In this document: piece after piece, positions 7,375-15,052 of the stretch
Position numbering within the stretch: position 1 is the first letter of the stretch
How the letters are laid out: each line of letters opens with the position of its first letter
Assembly (NCBI GenBank): GCA_964477085.1
Contig: CAYZDF010000004.1
Location: 1 to 64,000, forward strand
Length of the DNA: 64,000 nucleotides
Reading direction: 5' to 3'
Origin: Dichloromethanomonas sp964477085
GTDB lineage: Bacteria > Bacillota > Desulfitobacteriia > Desulfitobacteriales > Syntrophobotulaceae
Program-made: the position numbers and the translations under genes
The notes under the pieces: model-generated
Seen by the model: only the letters and a program-made list of their open reading frames with translations
The model's database searches: none
What the model was told of the DNA's origin: nothing

Positions 7375-7692
7375 TTGATGTCTGTTTATCTGCCAAGTGA
7401 GCAAGGTAATCGAGACTCATTTACGGATATTCTAGGTATAGAAAAATCGCCTGAAACAGATATAAAAAATTTTAAAGTTTTTCATGTTCCAGCTGCAACC
7501 TATGCAGAATTCAATTGTACTTATCAAACGGCTGCGAAGATGAATAAATATATTTATGGTGAATGGTTTCCTTCTACCGGCTATGAACGAGATGAACAAA
7601 AACCTGATATTGCGGCATATTTCCCAGTTGCTTTCATGTCAACGAAAGGCATGGGTGTCCGGTGGTGGATACCTGTTATCAAGAAGAAGTAA
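7375..7692 (+). pseudogene. GyrI-like/AraC effector-binding domain, N-truncated (cassette C11)
   Basis: The frame encodes the C-terminal half of a GyrI-like small-molecule-binding domain: FKVFHVPAATYAEFNC, then NKYIYGEWFPSTGYERDE, and a final PDIAAYFPV strand. Full domains have about 150 residues; here about 105 are present and the frame is open upstream to 7318 without a good start or ribosome site. TTG 7375 or ATG 7378 could serve, but the domain would lack its first strands. It is therefore called a fragment with moderate confidence. Confidence 0.6.
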
Positions 7693-7998
7693 CGGCATTG
7701 TCTCAATAAATCTATAGATTATTTATGACCTATCAAACTAATTTTGTGTCATGGTTGTTGTTTCCCTGTTTAAGGCAGCGCCGTCCGTGACGCTGCTGAG
7801 TCTGGGGGCACGATACGTCGTAGAACAGAGAATTGCTGAAACTTTGTAAAGATGAATGTATTTGGGACGCTTCGGCAATTCTCGGACGTTCTACGACATA
7901 TCGTGCAAAGGCCGCGCCATCCTTGGCGCGGACGAAAAAATGTACTAGTTTAATTTTACTCGAAGTAAAAGTTATTTATATTTGGCAAAGAGGAAAGA
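7693..7998. other. Gene-free junction C11/C12
   Basis: Holds the cassette-end hairpin GCAGCG (7775-7780) / CGCTGC (7791-7796), the phrase TGAGTCTGGGGGCACG, attC11, and the cassette-start hairpin CCGCGCC / GGCGCGG (7912-7931) with loop ATCCTT. Confidence 0.65.
7820..7894 (+). repeat. attC11
   Basis: R'' GTAGAAC, R' GTTCTAC, fully complementary in place. The outer arms on both sides (GCACGATACGTCGTAGAAC and GTTCTACGACATATCGTGC) pair at 18 of 19 positions, making this the longest in situ stem of the array. The R box GTTCTAC departs from GTTRRRY. The core is GAATTGC / GCAATTC. Confidence 0.9.
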
Positions 7999-8724
7999 AT
8001 GATGATTAAAAATAATTTAGTAATTAATGGTATTCCTGCCCTTCTGTGGGGAGAGCAATCGGATAGACTATTCATAGCTGTTCACGGTAATATGTCTAGT
8101 AAGGATGATAATGCAATTACAATTTTCGCAGAAGAAGCAAATAAAAAAAGTTATCAAGTGCTCAGCTTTGATTTGCCTGAACATGGAGAACGTAAAGGTG
8201 AAGATTATATTTGCAAAGTTCAAAATTGCGTCAGTGACCTTACTGATATTGCGAAATATGCTCAAACGATTTCAAGTAGGATAAGCGTATTTGCTTGTAG
8301 TTTGGGTTCGTATTTCAGTTTGCTTGCATATAGAGATTTACCACTTGAGCAATGCCTATTTCTTTCTCCTGTGTTAAACATGGAACGTATTATAAATAAT
8401 ATGATGGACTGGTTCAATGTGAGCGAGAAAAAATTAGAAATGGAAAAAGAAATGAAACTACCGATTGGGCAGACACTCTATTGGGATTACTACTGTTATG
8501 TTAGATCTCATCCTATTGATACATGGAAAAAGCCGACTGCGATACTTTATGGTTCAGATGACGATGTCACTGAAGTTAATGTTGTTTCAGATTTTGCAAA
8601 TCGTTTCCAATGCAGATTGCAGGTATTGGAACATGGGGAGCATTATTTCCATACGAAAGAACAACTAAACTATTTTAGGCAGTGGTTGAAGGATAACATC
8701 TTCGATCTTAAACACAACTTATGA
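7999..8724 (+). CDS. Alpha/beta hydrolase (cassette C12)
   Basis: A 241-residue alpha/beta-hydrolase. It has an oxyanion-region AVHGN, a nucleophile elbow ACSLGSY (Ser about residue 98), the acid in YGSDDDVTE and the base in LEHGEHYFH, so the catalytic triad is complete. The first serine-flanking Gly of GxSxG is replaced by Ala. Substrate is unknown; likely a small carboxyl ester or acyl compound in the cytoplasm. AGAGGAAAG lies just before the ATG; 8002 is an alternative. It is intact, alone in its cassette, and reads with the array. Confidence 0.85.
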   Translation: MMIKNNLVINGIPALLWGEQSDRLFIAVHGNMSSKDDNAITIFAEEANKKSYQVLSFDLPEHGERKGEDYICKVQNCVSDLTDIAKYAQTISSRISVFACSLGSYFSLLAYRDLPLEQCLFLSPVLNMERIINNMMDWFNVSEKKLEMEKEMKLPIGQTLYWDYYCYVRSHPIDTWKKPTAILYGSDDDVTEVNVVSDFANRFQCRLQVLEHGEHYFHTKEQLNYFRQWLKDNIFDLKHNL

Positions 8725-8787
8725 TTAATTTTGTCATTTAAGGCAGCGCCGTCCGTGACGCTGCTGAGTCTGGGGGCACGATACGTC

Positions 8788-8864
8788 GTATAACAGCTGG
8801 TTCCCGCTACTTGGAGGATGATGCATGTGGTCAGGGCGCGGCGGGAACCAGCGAGACGTTAGAT
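8788..8864 (+). repeat. attC12
   Basis: R'' GTATAAC, R' GTTAGAT; core GCTGGTTCCCGC / GCGGGAACCAGC, perfectly paired and unlike the other sites. The end arm matches the reverse complement of the C12 start (7888-7906) at 17 of 19 positions. The preceding hairpin GCAGCG / CGCTGC (8743-8764) is a near copy of that at the end of C11. Confidence 0.92.
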
Positions 8865-8955
8865 GAAATTTTCCATATCTGTGTATTCCTTAATGGTCTA
8901 GTTCTTTGCTAGGGAGCTTACTTTGTAGAATAAAAAAAGACCCCCTTAACGGATC

Positions 8956-9315
8956 TCAACGATGCATTTGTTCAATCTTACTAACCAGATACTGTAAGTC
9001 GATTTCGTTCATATCTCCTATATAATCTTCATTCTTTACTATACTTTTCAATTCATCTTCAGTGAATTCGATCAATCTCAATCCTAAGGCCCATGAGGGT
9101 TTTGAGAAGCCACATTTTCTCCAGTTATAGATCGGAATCTTAAATTGATCGAAATAAGAGGGTAATTCACTTGGAGACTGCGTTGTAGTAGAAACAAGAA
9201 TGAAAAAGCTTCCTTCTTCTTTGCCAATAATTATTGCAGGTCTTCTTTTTGATTCTTCGGGTATATCTTCATATTCAACTTCCAACCAAAAAATTCCACC
9301 GATATCTAAAACCAT
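8956..9315 (-). CDS. PemK/MazF-like toxin (cassette C13)
   Basis: A 119-residue protein with features of the PemK/MazF endoribonuclease fold: an N-terminal GGIFWLEVEYED strand, KRRPAIIIG, an FFILVSTTT strand and GFSKPSW. Similarity is partial, so the call is probable rather than certain. It lies seven bases downstream of a small acidic/basic gene on the minus strand, an antitoxin-toxin order. It would act in the cytoplasm by cutting RNA. Confidence 0.6.
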   Translation of the reverse strand: MVLDIGGIFWLEVEYEDIPEESKRRPAIIIGKEEGSFFILVSTTTQSPSELPSYFDQFKIPIYNWRKCGFSKPSWALGLRLIEFTEDELKSIVKNEDYIGDMNEIDLQYLVSKIEQMHR

Positions 9316-9321
9316 CTAAGA

Positions 9322-9534
9322 TCAATATTCCTCTTCAACAATATAGCGGTGATCTTTATTATTCTTGTCGAATAATACTTTACCGTCTTTAACTTTGGGT
9401 CTAATAGTGATTTCTTTTAGTTTTTTAGAAGATAGAGACAGCCCTTTATACGATTGTTCATTTTTTGCTGTTTCTGCCATTTCTATTCCCTCCTCTTGGG
9501 GAGTATCAGTATTTTTAAATTTATCATTATCCAT
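9322..9534 (-). CDS. Probable antitoxin of the PemK-like pair (cassette C13)
   Basis: Seventy residues, polar, ending in a strand-like IRPKVKDGKVLFDKNNKDHR and an acidic tail. No family is certain. Two starts are possible: ATG 9534 with TAGGTGA, and ATG 9480 with a perfect AGGAGG eight bases upstream (52 residues). The order and close spacing with the PemK-like gene suggest the antitoxin. The pair is opposite to the array, with its own AT-rich promoter region (9540-9600). Confidence 0.55.
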   Translation of the reverse strand: MDNDKFKNTDTPQEEGIEMAETAKNEQSYKGLSLSSKKLKEITIRPKVKDGKVLFDKNNKDHRYIVEEEY

Positions 9535-9681
9535 AGCATATCACCTACTAAAATTTGTTTCAATAGTATATGTATAGTTTTACCATTTTAGAAGGGTATT
9601 ATCTATTTTATGGAGAATTATGTAAATTGGTAGTAATGCAAACGGATTTTTCGAGTATTCCACCAAAGTATGGAAAACTTC

Positions 9682-9758
9682 ATCTAACAGTGAATTCCCA
9701 AAATCTGAGAGAATATGCAAGTAGTAACCAGACTTCGGTAACACTCAGGACGTTAGGC
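9682..9758 (+). repeat. attC13
   Basis: R'' ATCTAAC, R' GTTAGGC; core GTGAATTCCC on the left, GGTAACACTC on the right (one-sided mismatch). The end arm TATGGAAAACTTCATCTAAC matches the reverse complement of the C13 start (8858-8877) at 19 of 20 positions, the best in the array. C13 lacks the GC hairpins. Confidence 0.93.
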
Positions 9759-9869
9759 GAAAGACCATGCAGGGAACCGCGCATCCATGCGCGGATTGGA
9801 AAAGGACGAATAGATGATATAATATTGCACATACGTAAGTTAATGTAGAGTAAGTAGAGTGAGGTAAAA

Positions 9870-10592
9870 ATGAGGAACGACATGGATTTACTTCAGGTTA
9901 ATATCAGACATGCAGGGTATAAAAAGAATGAAGCTATTATTAAAAATATCAATTTTTCCTTAAAACATGGTCAGTTGTTAGGGCTAATTGGCCCTAACGG
10001 GTCAGGAAAAAGTACCCTTATTAAAGCAATCCTAGGGTTTCTTCCTGATATTAACGGGGAAATTTTTTTTAACGGAAAAAGAAAAAGATATGCTTATATC
10101 CCGGAACAGCCGGTTTTTTATGAAGAATTAACACTTATTGAACATCTGGAATTAGCAGCATCAGCTTATTCTTTGTCCGGACGGAAGTTTGAAGAAAAGG
10201 CTGAAGAACTGTTAAGGATCTTTAAACTTCAGGATGTTAAGCACCAACTTCCTGTCAATTTTTCCAAAGGAATGCAGCAGAAAACAATGTTGATCATTGG
10301 TTTCTTAATTAATCCTGATGTTTTTATTGTGGACGAACCTTTCATCGGATTGGATCCCCGGGCAACCAAAAACTTTCTTGCTTTGCTTGATAAAGCCTTA
10401 AAACAAGGCTCCGGTGTATTAATGTCTACTCATGTTTTAGACACAGCTGAAAAAATCTGTAGTTCGTTTGTTTTAATATCCAATGGTAATTTGATTTGCA
10501 AAGGCAATTTGGAAGATATAAGAAAAGCGTGTGATTTGCATCAGGCCTCCCTTTTTGATTGCTTTGATTATTTAATGGGTAACGACGAATGA
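9870..10592 (+). CDS. ABC transporter ATP-binding protein, EcsA-like (cassette C14)
   Basis: A 240-residue ATPase: Walker A GPNGSGKST (about residues 42-50), Q-loop region IPEQPVF, an SKGMQQK signature variant of LSGGQ (NFSKGMQQK), Walker B VFIVDEPF and switch STHVL. The C-terminal tail resembles EcsA. It energises the membrane partner encoded next, with a 4-base ATGA-type overlap. EcsAB in Bacillus affects protein secretion and intramembrane proteolysis; the role here is inferred. The start has GTGAGG upstream. The pair fills a 2.2-kb cassette, the largest in the array. Confidence 0.9.
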   Translation: MRNDMDLLQVNIRHAGYKKNEAIIKNINFSLKHGQLLGLIGPNGSGKSTLIKAILGFLPDINGEIFFNGKRKRYAYIPEQPVFYEELTLIEHLELAASAYSLSGRKFEEKAEELLRIFKLQDVKHQLPVNFSKGMQQKTMLIIGFLINPDVFIVDEPFIGLDPRATKNFLALLDKALKQGSGVLMSTHVLDTAEKICSSFVLISNGNLICKGNLEDIRKACDLHQASLFDCFDYLMGNDE

Positions 10593-11830
10593 ATACAGTA
10601 AAGAAACTATTTATACATCGAATTACTAACGAATGGAAATACCAGATAAGAACCTGGCGAGTTGTCATAGACTGGACTGTAGCCCTTTATTTTGTGGTTC
10701 CAATCATAATATTTGTCATAGAAACATATATTGATTGGTTGAAAGCCCCGCCCATTTGGATGCATCAGGTAACTTTTAGTATGTTGGCATCAATCCTATT
10801 TTTCTTTATTATTCAAGGTAATATCAGGGTATTTGTTGAAGAAGCGGATATACTTTTTTTGTTCCAACAAAATCAGTGGATCAGGCAATTGAATAAATTA
10901 GGGATTGCTTATTCCATCGTCATCAATCTGTTTGTTTCTTTGTTGCTCTTTATTGTTTTGTCTCCATTTTTATTGTCGTATTATAAAATAACTTTTTTTC
11001 AAATAATTATCTGGTATATATTCTTTGTAACTCTCAAAACTCTCACCGGGGTAAACAAGCAACTTGTATACCATAATTTTTCAGGTTGGAAGTCAGGCCT
11101 GACCAAGTGGTTAATATATTTAGTTACTGGTATATACTATTGTACAAGCTTGATATTGTTTGATAACACAAGCTTATTCTTTTTGGTAATTTTTATTCCG
11201 TTCATCCTGCTCCTCTTTTTACTGCATCATCTTATGGCCCTTAGAAATACCTTTTTTAAGGACATAGCCAGTGAACAGGTCATCAAACTTCGATATGTTA
11301 AATTTATTTTACGGACTTCCCGTAAGGGTTATGGCAAGAGCAGTATCATCTTATTTAACAAGAAACCATGGATTTTCAGCCATTCGAATCAGATCTTTAA
11401 AGAACGAAATGCTAAGAACCTTCTTGCAGAAACTTGCTTAAAATCAGTAGTACGAAACAATACGAATATTTATGATTTCCTAAACATAATCGTGCTTTTT
11501 ATCATTATTGCTTTGTCTATTCCTGTGAATTGGAAGTGGATTATCTTAGTTATCTTTGCTTTCCCGCTTGCTAAATTCGTTGAGACTTACTGGGAAAAGA
11601 CAAAATATAATTATTTTACTCAAATGTTCCCCTGGAAAGCTGACGTTTATAGAAAAGCTGCAGTCAAAGCAACCTTTATAGTATTCTCGGTCTTTTTCCT
11701 GCCGATTAGCTTTACATTAGGGATGACGGCTTATTCTTGGCCTGGTGCTGTGCTTTTCATAGTATTGGGAGAAATCATAGGGTACTTAGCCGTTTGTATT
11801 GTACAGAAGTTAAGCAGTTATAGTTCATAA
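10589..11830 (+). CDS. ABC transporter permease, EcsB-like (cassette C14)
   Basis: A 413-residue polytopic membrane protein with about eight to ten hydrophobic segments. EcsB landmarks are the FVEEADILFLFQQNQ stretch near residue 87 and the overall layout. It overlaps the ATPase gene by four bases, so the two are co-translated and form one transporter. No frameshift or truncation is seen. The presence of a complete two-gene transporter operon in a single cassette is unusual but the flanking arms match (16 of 19), so it appears to be one unit. Confidence 0.85.
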   Translation: MNTVKKLFIHRITNEWKYQIRTWRVVIDWTVALYFVVPIIIFVIETYIDWLKAPPIWMHQVTFSMLASILFFFIIQGNIRVFVEEADILFLFQQNQWIRQLNKLGIAYSIVINLFVSLLLFIVLSPFLLSYYKITFFQIIIWYIFFVTLKTLTGVNKQLVYHNFSGWKSGLTKWLIYLVTGIYYCTSLILFDNTSLFFLVIFIPFILLLFLLHHLMALRNTFFKDIASEQVIKLRYVKFILRTSRKGYGKSSIILFNKKPWIFSHSNQIFKERNAKNLLAETCLKSVVRNNTNIYDFLNIIVLFIIIALSIPVNWKWIILVIFAFPLAKFVETYWEKTKYNYFTQMFPWKADVYRKAAVKATFIVFSVFFLPISFTLGMTAYSWPGAVLFIVLGEIIGYLAVCIVQKLSSYSS

Positions 11831-11927
11831 TGCGCATTATTCATATTTTGTATAATACACAGTTCAATAGGAACGTTTAAGGGACTCCCATCCGTGGTCG
11901 TCTCTGAATCTGGGGGCATGGTCCATC

Positions 11928-12004
11928 GCATAACAGTGAATTCCCAAAATATGAGAAAATATGCAAGTATTAACCAGACTTCGGGAATTCACGAGACGTT
12001 ATAT
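11928..12004 (+). repeat. attC14
   Basis: R'' GCATAAC, R' GTTATAT; core GTGAATTCCC / GGGAATTCAC. The end arm GCATGGTCCATCGCATAAC matches the reverse complement of the C14 start (9752-9770) at 16 of 19 positions. Confidence 0.93.
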
Positions 12005-12063
12005 GAAAGATGGCGCAAAAAAACCGGCCCTCCATGGCCGGGAAAAATATTAGGGACTGAGTA

Positions 12064-12534
12064 TTACTCTATCTTAATTTTTTCGCTCTTAATAAATGCC
12101 CATGCAGAAAATGAATACCAGCTAATAAATGTAAGCGGAGCAAAATACTTATATAAACCTATGTATTCAAATACATCAAAATTCTGCATAACTAAACCAA
12201 CAAAATAACCAAAAACTCCAAAGCTTAGAATGTAAAGATAGAGGAATATTCTCTTATATGGTAGAAAGAACAAGAAGATCATTAAAACAAAAGTCCATGT
12301 AATTGGTGTCCAAAATGAATAGATATTTAAAACATTGAAAACCCCCATATTCTTATATTGAAAGAAAGAAAAAACTTTTCCAAAAAGAATTACAACAGCA
12401 GTATCTAGCATCCCTCCAAAAAATAAACCGTAGATAAAGTATTTTTTTAGGTGTTCTTTAGGAATAACCATATAAGAAGCTAGTCCAACTGATAAGGCAA
12501 ATATGAGATAAATATAGGATAGTTCAAATTTCAT
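12064..12534 (-). CDS. CBO0543-type multi-pass membrane protein (cassette C15)
   Basis: A 156-residue membrane protein with about five segments. It shares a pattern with the chromosomal protein at 44,020 (charged IPKE/IPRKE after the first segment, an FW start to the centre, MIFLFFLP versus MIFLYFKP, and LYLYILSF versus LYWLYILSLSF), so the two are paralogues. Function unknown; such proteins are common and often multi-copy in sporulating Firmicutes. It reads against the array and has no obvious terminator before the attC. Confidence 0.7.
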   Translation of the reverse strand: MKFELSYIYLIFALSVGLASYMVIPKEHLKKYFIYGLFFGGMLDTAVVILFGKVFSFFQYKNMGVFNVLNIYSFWTPITWTFVLMIFLFFLPYKRIFLYLYILSFGVFGYFVGLVMQNFDVFEYIGLYKYFAPLTFISWYSFSAWAFIKSEKIKIE

Positions 12535-12678
12535 TTATATACCTCGAAATCTAATTATATATTATAAGAATACACAGATTTGTTATTTAGATTTAGTAAG
12601 TTTTTGGATAGGCAGCTTTATTTGATCTTAAGGGGTTGCCGTCCATGGCAACCTCTGTGTTTGGGGGCGCCATCCATC

Positions 12679-12756
12679 ATATAACAGAGTGTTCCCAAAA
12701 TCTGATAAAAATATGAATGTAGTAACCAGACTTCGGGAATACGCGGGACGTTATAT
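12679..12756 (+). repeat. attC15
   Basis: R'' ATATAAC, R' GTTATAT, complementary; end arm GCGCCATCCATCATATAAC versus the C15 start, 17 of 19 paired. It is preceded by hairpin GGTTGCC (12634-12640) / GGCAACC (12647-12653) with loop GTCCAT. Confidence 0.93.
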
Positions 12757-12785
12757 GCAATTGCTAGAAAAGGAGAGAAAAGAGT

Positions 12786-13565
12786 ATGGGGAATTTTGAG
12801 TTTGACGGTCAGAAATACAAGAATGCTTCAACTCATCAGAAAGAGTGGGGGACTAGGATTATTTCAGAACTAAATCTAAAAGGGACAGAGCGTATCCTTG
12901 ATTTAGGCTGTGGCGATGGTGTATTAACGAAGCTATTAGCAGACAATGTTCCGGCGGGTCAGGTTATTGGGATTGATGCTTCTATTGGAATGCTTGATGT
13001 AGCAAAAGAACTTGAAGGAAATAATCTTTCTTTTAAGCATCTAGATATTAATCAATTGGACTATAACGATGAGTTCGATCTAATATTCTCTAACGCGACT
13101 CTGCAGTGGGTAAAGAACCATGAGTTGTTATTGGTTAACTGCAATAGAGCGTTGAAGAACAATGGTAGAATACGTCTTAATTTTGCGGGAGATGGAAACT
13201 GTTTAAATTATTTTGAGGTTGTAAGAAAGTTAATTATAGAATCAAAGTACAGCGACTACTTCCAAAGCTTTGAATGGCCGTGGTTTATGCCAACGATATC
13301 TCAGTATGAAGAACTGGTCAGTAAACATAATTTTGGCGAATATAAAGTTTGGGAAGAGAATGCTGACAGATATTTTAAGAGCAAAGATGAAATGATTAAG
13401 TGGATCGATCAACCATCTCTTGTACCATTCTTAAAGTTTCTCCCTGATACGATAAAAGAAGAGTTTAGAAATGAAGTTATTAGTGAAATGATCAACAAGA
13501 CTTTACAATCTGATGGAACCTGTTTTGAAACCTTTAGACGTATAAATGTTTTTGCAAGAAAATAA
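12786..13565 (+). CDS. SAM-dependent methyltransferase (cassette C16)
   Basis: A 259-residue class I methyltransferase. Motif I is ILDLGCGDGVLT (about residues 37-48), followed by VIGIDAS (motif II acidic residue), DEFDLIFSNATLQWV (motif IV) and the NNGRIRLNF region. The layout is that of trans-aconitate 2-methyltransferase and BioC-like enzymes, including the C-terminal helical part with DEMIKWIDQPS. Substrate is not certain. AAGGAG lies about nine bases before the ATG. Alone in a cassette with matched arms (13 of 15). Confidence 0.85.
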   Translation: MGNFEFDGQKYKNASTHQKEWGTRIISELNLKGTERILDLGCGDGVLTKLLADNVPAGQVIGIDASIGMLDVAKELEGNNLSFKHLDINQLDYNDEFDLIFSNATLQWVKNHELLLVNCNRALKNNGRIRLNFAGDGNCLNYFEVVRKLIIESKYSDYFQSFEWPWFMPTISQYEELVSKHNFGEYKVWEENADRYFKSKDEMIKWIDQPSLVPFLKFLPDTIKEEFRNEVISEMINKTLQSDGTCFETFRRINVFARK

Positions 13566-13576
13566 GACGCAACTGC

Positions 13577-13652
13577 AGATAACAGCTTGTTTTCGACACT
13601 TTGTCAATATGAATGCGGTTAGGACGCGTTGCAAACACGCGGGACGTTATAC
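13577..13652 (+). repeat. attC16
   Basis: R'' AGATAAC, R' GTTATAC; core GCTTGTTTTCGAC / GCAAACACGC with CACTTTGTCAATATGAATG. The cassette end follows the methyltransferase stop by only about ten bases. Confidence 0.92.
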
Positions 13653-13693
13653 GTCATACTGGATCAAAATTTTAGGTTGAGGGGGAAAACAAT

Positions 13694-14185
13694 GTGACAA
13701 AAATATATAAATTCAATGTCTGCCCTGAAGACTCATTGATCTCTAAGAACTTGGAACCAATTGACTATTGTGATTCTTATATGATTATTAATGACTCTTC
13801 GGATTCCATAGATAAGATAACAACTAAGTTATTTAAGGTTCCAATTTGGGTTGAAAAATTGCTAGATTTGAGAAATTCTCTTGTTGGGAGGTTTGGCTTA
13901 AAAACAGGAAAAAACGAAGATGTTCATATAGCTGATTATTATCCCATTAATTCAAAAGCAGTTTATTTTACGGTTATTGAAAGAAATGAGAATGAAATTG
14001 TGATGGCTGAAGATGATAAGCATTTATTTTTCAAAACGGCAGTGATGAAAAAGGAAATTGAGCAAGGTACAGCGATATTTCTAACAACAATTGTTAGATA
14101 CCATAACATATGGGGGAAAATTTATTTCTTACCGGTTAAACCATTTCACCAAATTATTATGAAATCGTTGCTAAAGAGGCTATGA
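13694..14185 (+). CDS. DUF2867-like protein (cassette C17)
   Basis: A 163-residue soluble protein that fits the DUF2867 pattern: PIWVEKLLDLRNSLVGRFGL, then IVMAEDDKHLFFKTAV, a TTIVRYHNIWGKIYFLPVKP strand and a C-terminal FHQIIMKSLLKRL helix. This domain also occurs after NmrA-like reductases, but stands alone here. Function unknown. The start is GTG 13694 after GAGGGGG; the ATG at 13692 is out of frame. The stop lies about 60 bases before the cassette-end arm. Confidence 0.75.
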   Translation: MTKIYKFNVCPEDSLISKNLEPIDYCDSYMIINDSSDSIDKITTKLFKVPIWVEKLLDLRNSLVGRFGLKTGKNEDVHIADYYPINSKAVYFTVIERNENEIVMAEDDKHLFFKTAVMKKEIEQGTAIFLTTIVRYHNIWGKIYFLPVKPFHQIIMKSLLKRL

Positions 14186-14246
14186 AAAGGTATTTTTGAT
14201 TATGAATTTTCGAAGGGTGTTTGCATGTAATGTTTGTCGTACGGAC

Positions 14247-14323
14247 GTATAACAGCGTATTACCAAAATCTGAGAGAATATGAACGTAGTAACCAGACTT
14301 CGGTAATACGCGGGACGTTATAT
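14247..14323 (+). repeat. attC17
   Basis: R'' GTATAAC, R' GTTATAT; core GCGTATTACC / GGTAATACGC perfectly paired. The last ten bases of C17 (GACGTATAAC) are the exact reverse complement of its first ten (13646-13655). Confidence 0.93.
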
Positions 14324-14437
14324 TACAGATGGCGCAAAAAACCGCGCCGTCCTGGCGCGGACTGTACAGATAGGCTTTGGAGAATTTTGCAATTTAAAGT
14401 ATCAGCTATTTATATAATGCAGGAGAGATATATATTT

Positions 14438-14806
14438 GTGAATCTTAAAGAAAGAGCTAAACAATTAAAAATAGATATTCGTGCTGTTTTTATAGCATTA
14501 GGGAAAAAAGAAACACCGACGATAGCGAAAGTTCTTGCCTTAATAACAATTATTTACGCTTTATCTCCAATTGATCTTATTCCAGATTTTATACCCGTGT
14601 TAGGTTATTTAGATGATGTGATTATATTGCCAAGTCTAATAGCTCTCACAGTACGATTCATTCCCCCTGATATGTTTGAGGAATGTCGTATTCGTGCTGA
14701 AGGATTATGGGTGGACGGTAAACCCAAGAAATGGTATTTCGCCTTGCCAATTGTGGTAATATGGCTGTTGATGATTTATCTTATTATAACGGCAATATGG
14801 TTCTGA
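14438..14806 (+). CDS. DUF1232/YkvA-type membrane protein (cassette C18)
   Basis: The product has a DUF1232 core, ITIIYALSPIDLIPDFIPVL followed by GYLDDVIILPSLIALTVRFI, and a C-terminal membrane segment (ALPIVVIWLLMIYLIITAIWF). Length about 122 residues. GTG 14438 is chosen because AGGAGAG lies upstream; an in-frame ATG at 14417 overlaps that ribosome site. The frame remains open back into attC17, which is not coding. Function unknown; the family is membrane-associated. Confidence 0.75.
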   Translation: MNLKERAKQLKIDIRAVFIALGKKETPTIAKVLALITIIYALSPIDLIPDFIPVLGYLDDVIILPSLIALTVRFIPPDMFEECRIRAEGLWVDGKPKKWYFALPIVVIWLLMIYLIITAIWF

Positions 14807-14932
14807 TGACTATCACAAGAAGTTATAATTGATTCAGTGTCCTTTTTATTACCTCTAATTTATTATGCATGTTTTGGGGATTTGAGGAGCCGCCCTCCAT
14901 GACGACTGCTGAATCTGGGGGCGACCAACTTC

Positions 14933-15006
14933 ACTTAACAGCGTGTTTTCGACACTTTGTCAATATGAATGCGTTGGGACGCGCGCAAACACGCGGGACG
15001 TTAGGC
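14933..15006 (+). repeat. attC18
   Basis: R'' ACTTAAC, R' GTTAGGC; core GCGTGTTTTCGAC / GCGCAAACACGC. The end arm does not match the C18 start but matches the C9 start (16 of 19), suggesting rearrangement between cassettes. Confidence 0.9.
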
Positions 15007-15027
15007 GAAATAAATCTTGCAAGAAAA

Positions 15028-15052
15028 AACAGCGGGTCTTAAAGCCGCTGTT
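15028..15052 (-). terminator. Rho-independent terminator of higA-like gene
   Basis: Arms AACAGCGG (15028-15035) and CCGCTGTT (15045-15052), followed on the minus strand by a run of T (A at 15024-15029 on plus). It overlaps the stop codon of the HigA-like gene. Confidence 0.75.

Noticed and set aside
11894..12208. Long plus-strand frame crossing attC14
   Set aside because: It translates the hairpin and attC sequence; the repeated attC phrases give similar peptides in several cassettes, so it is an artefact.
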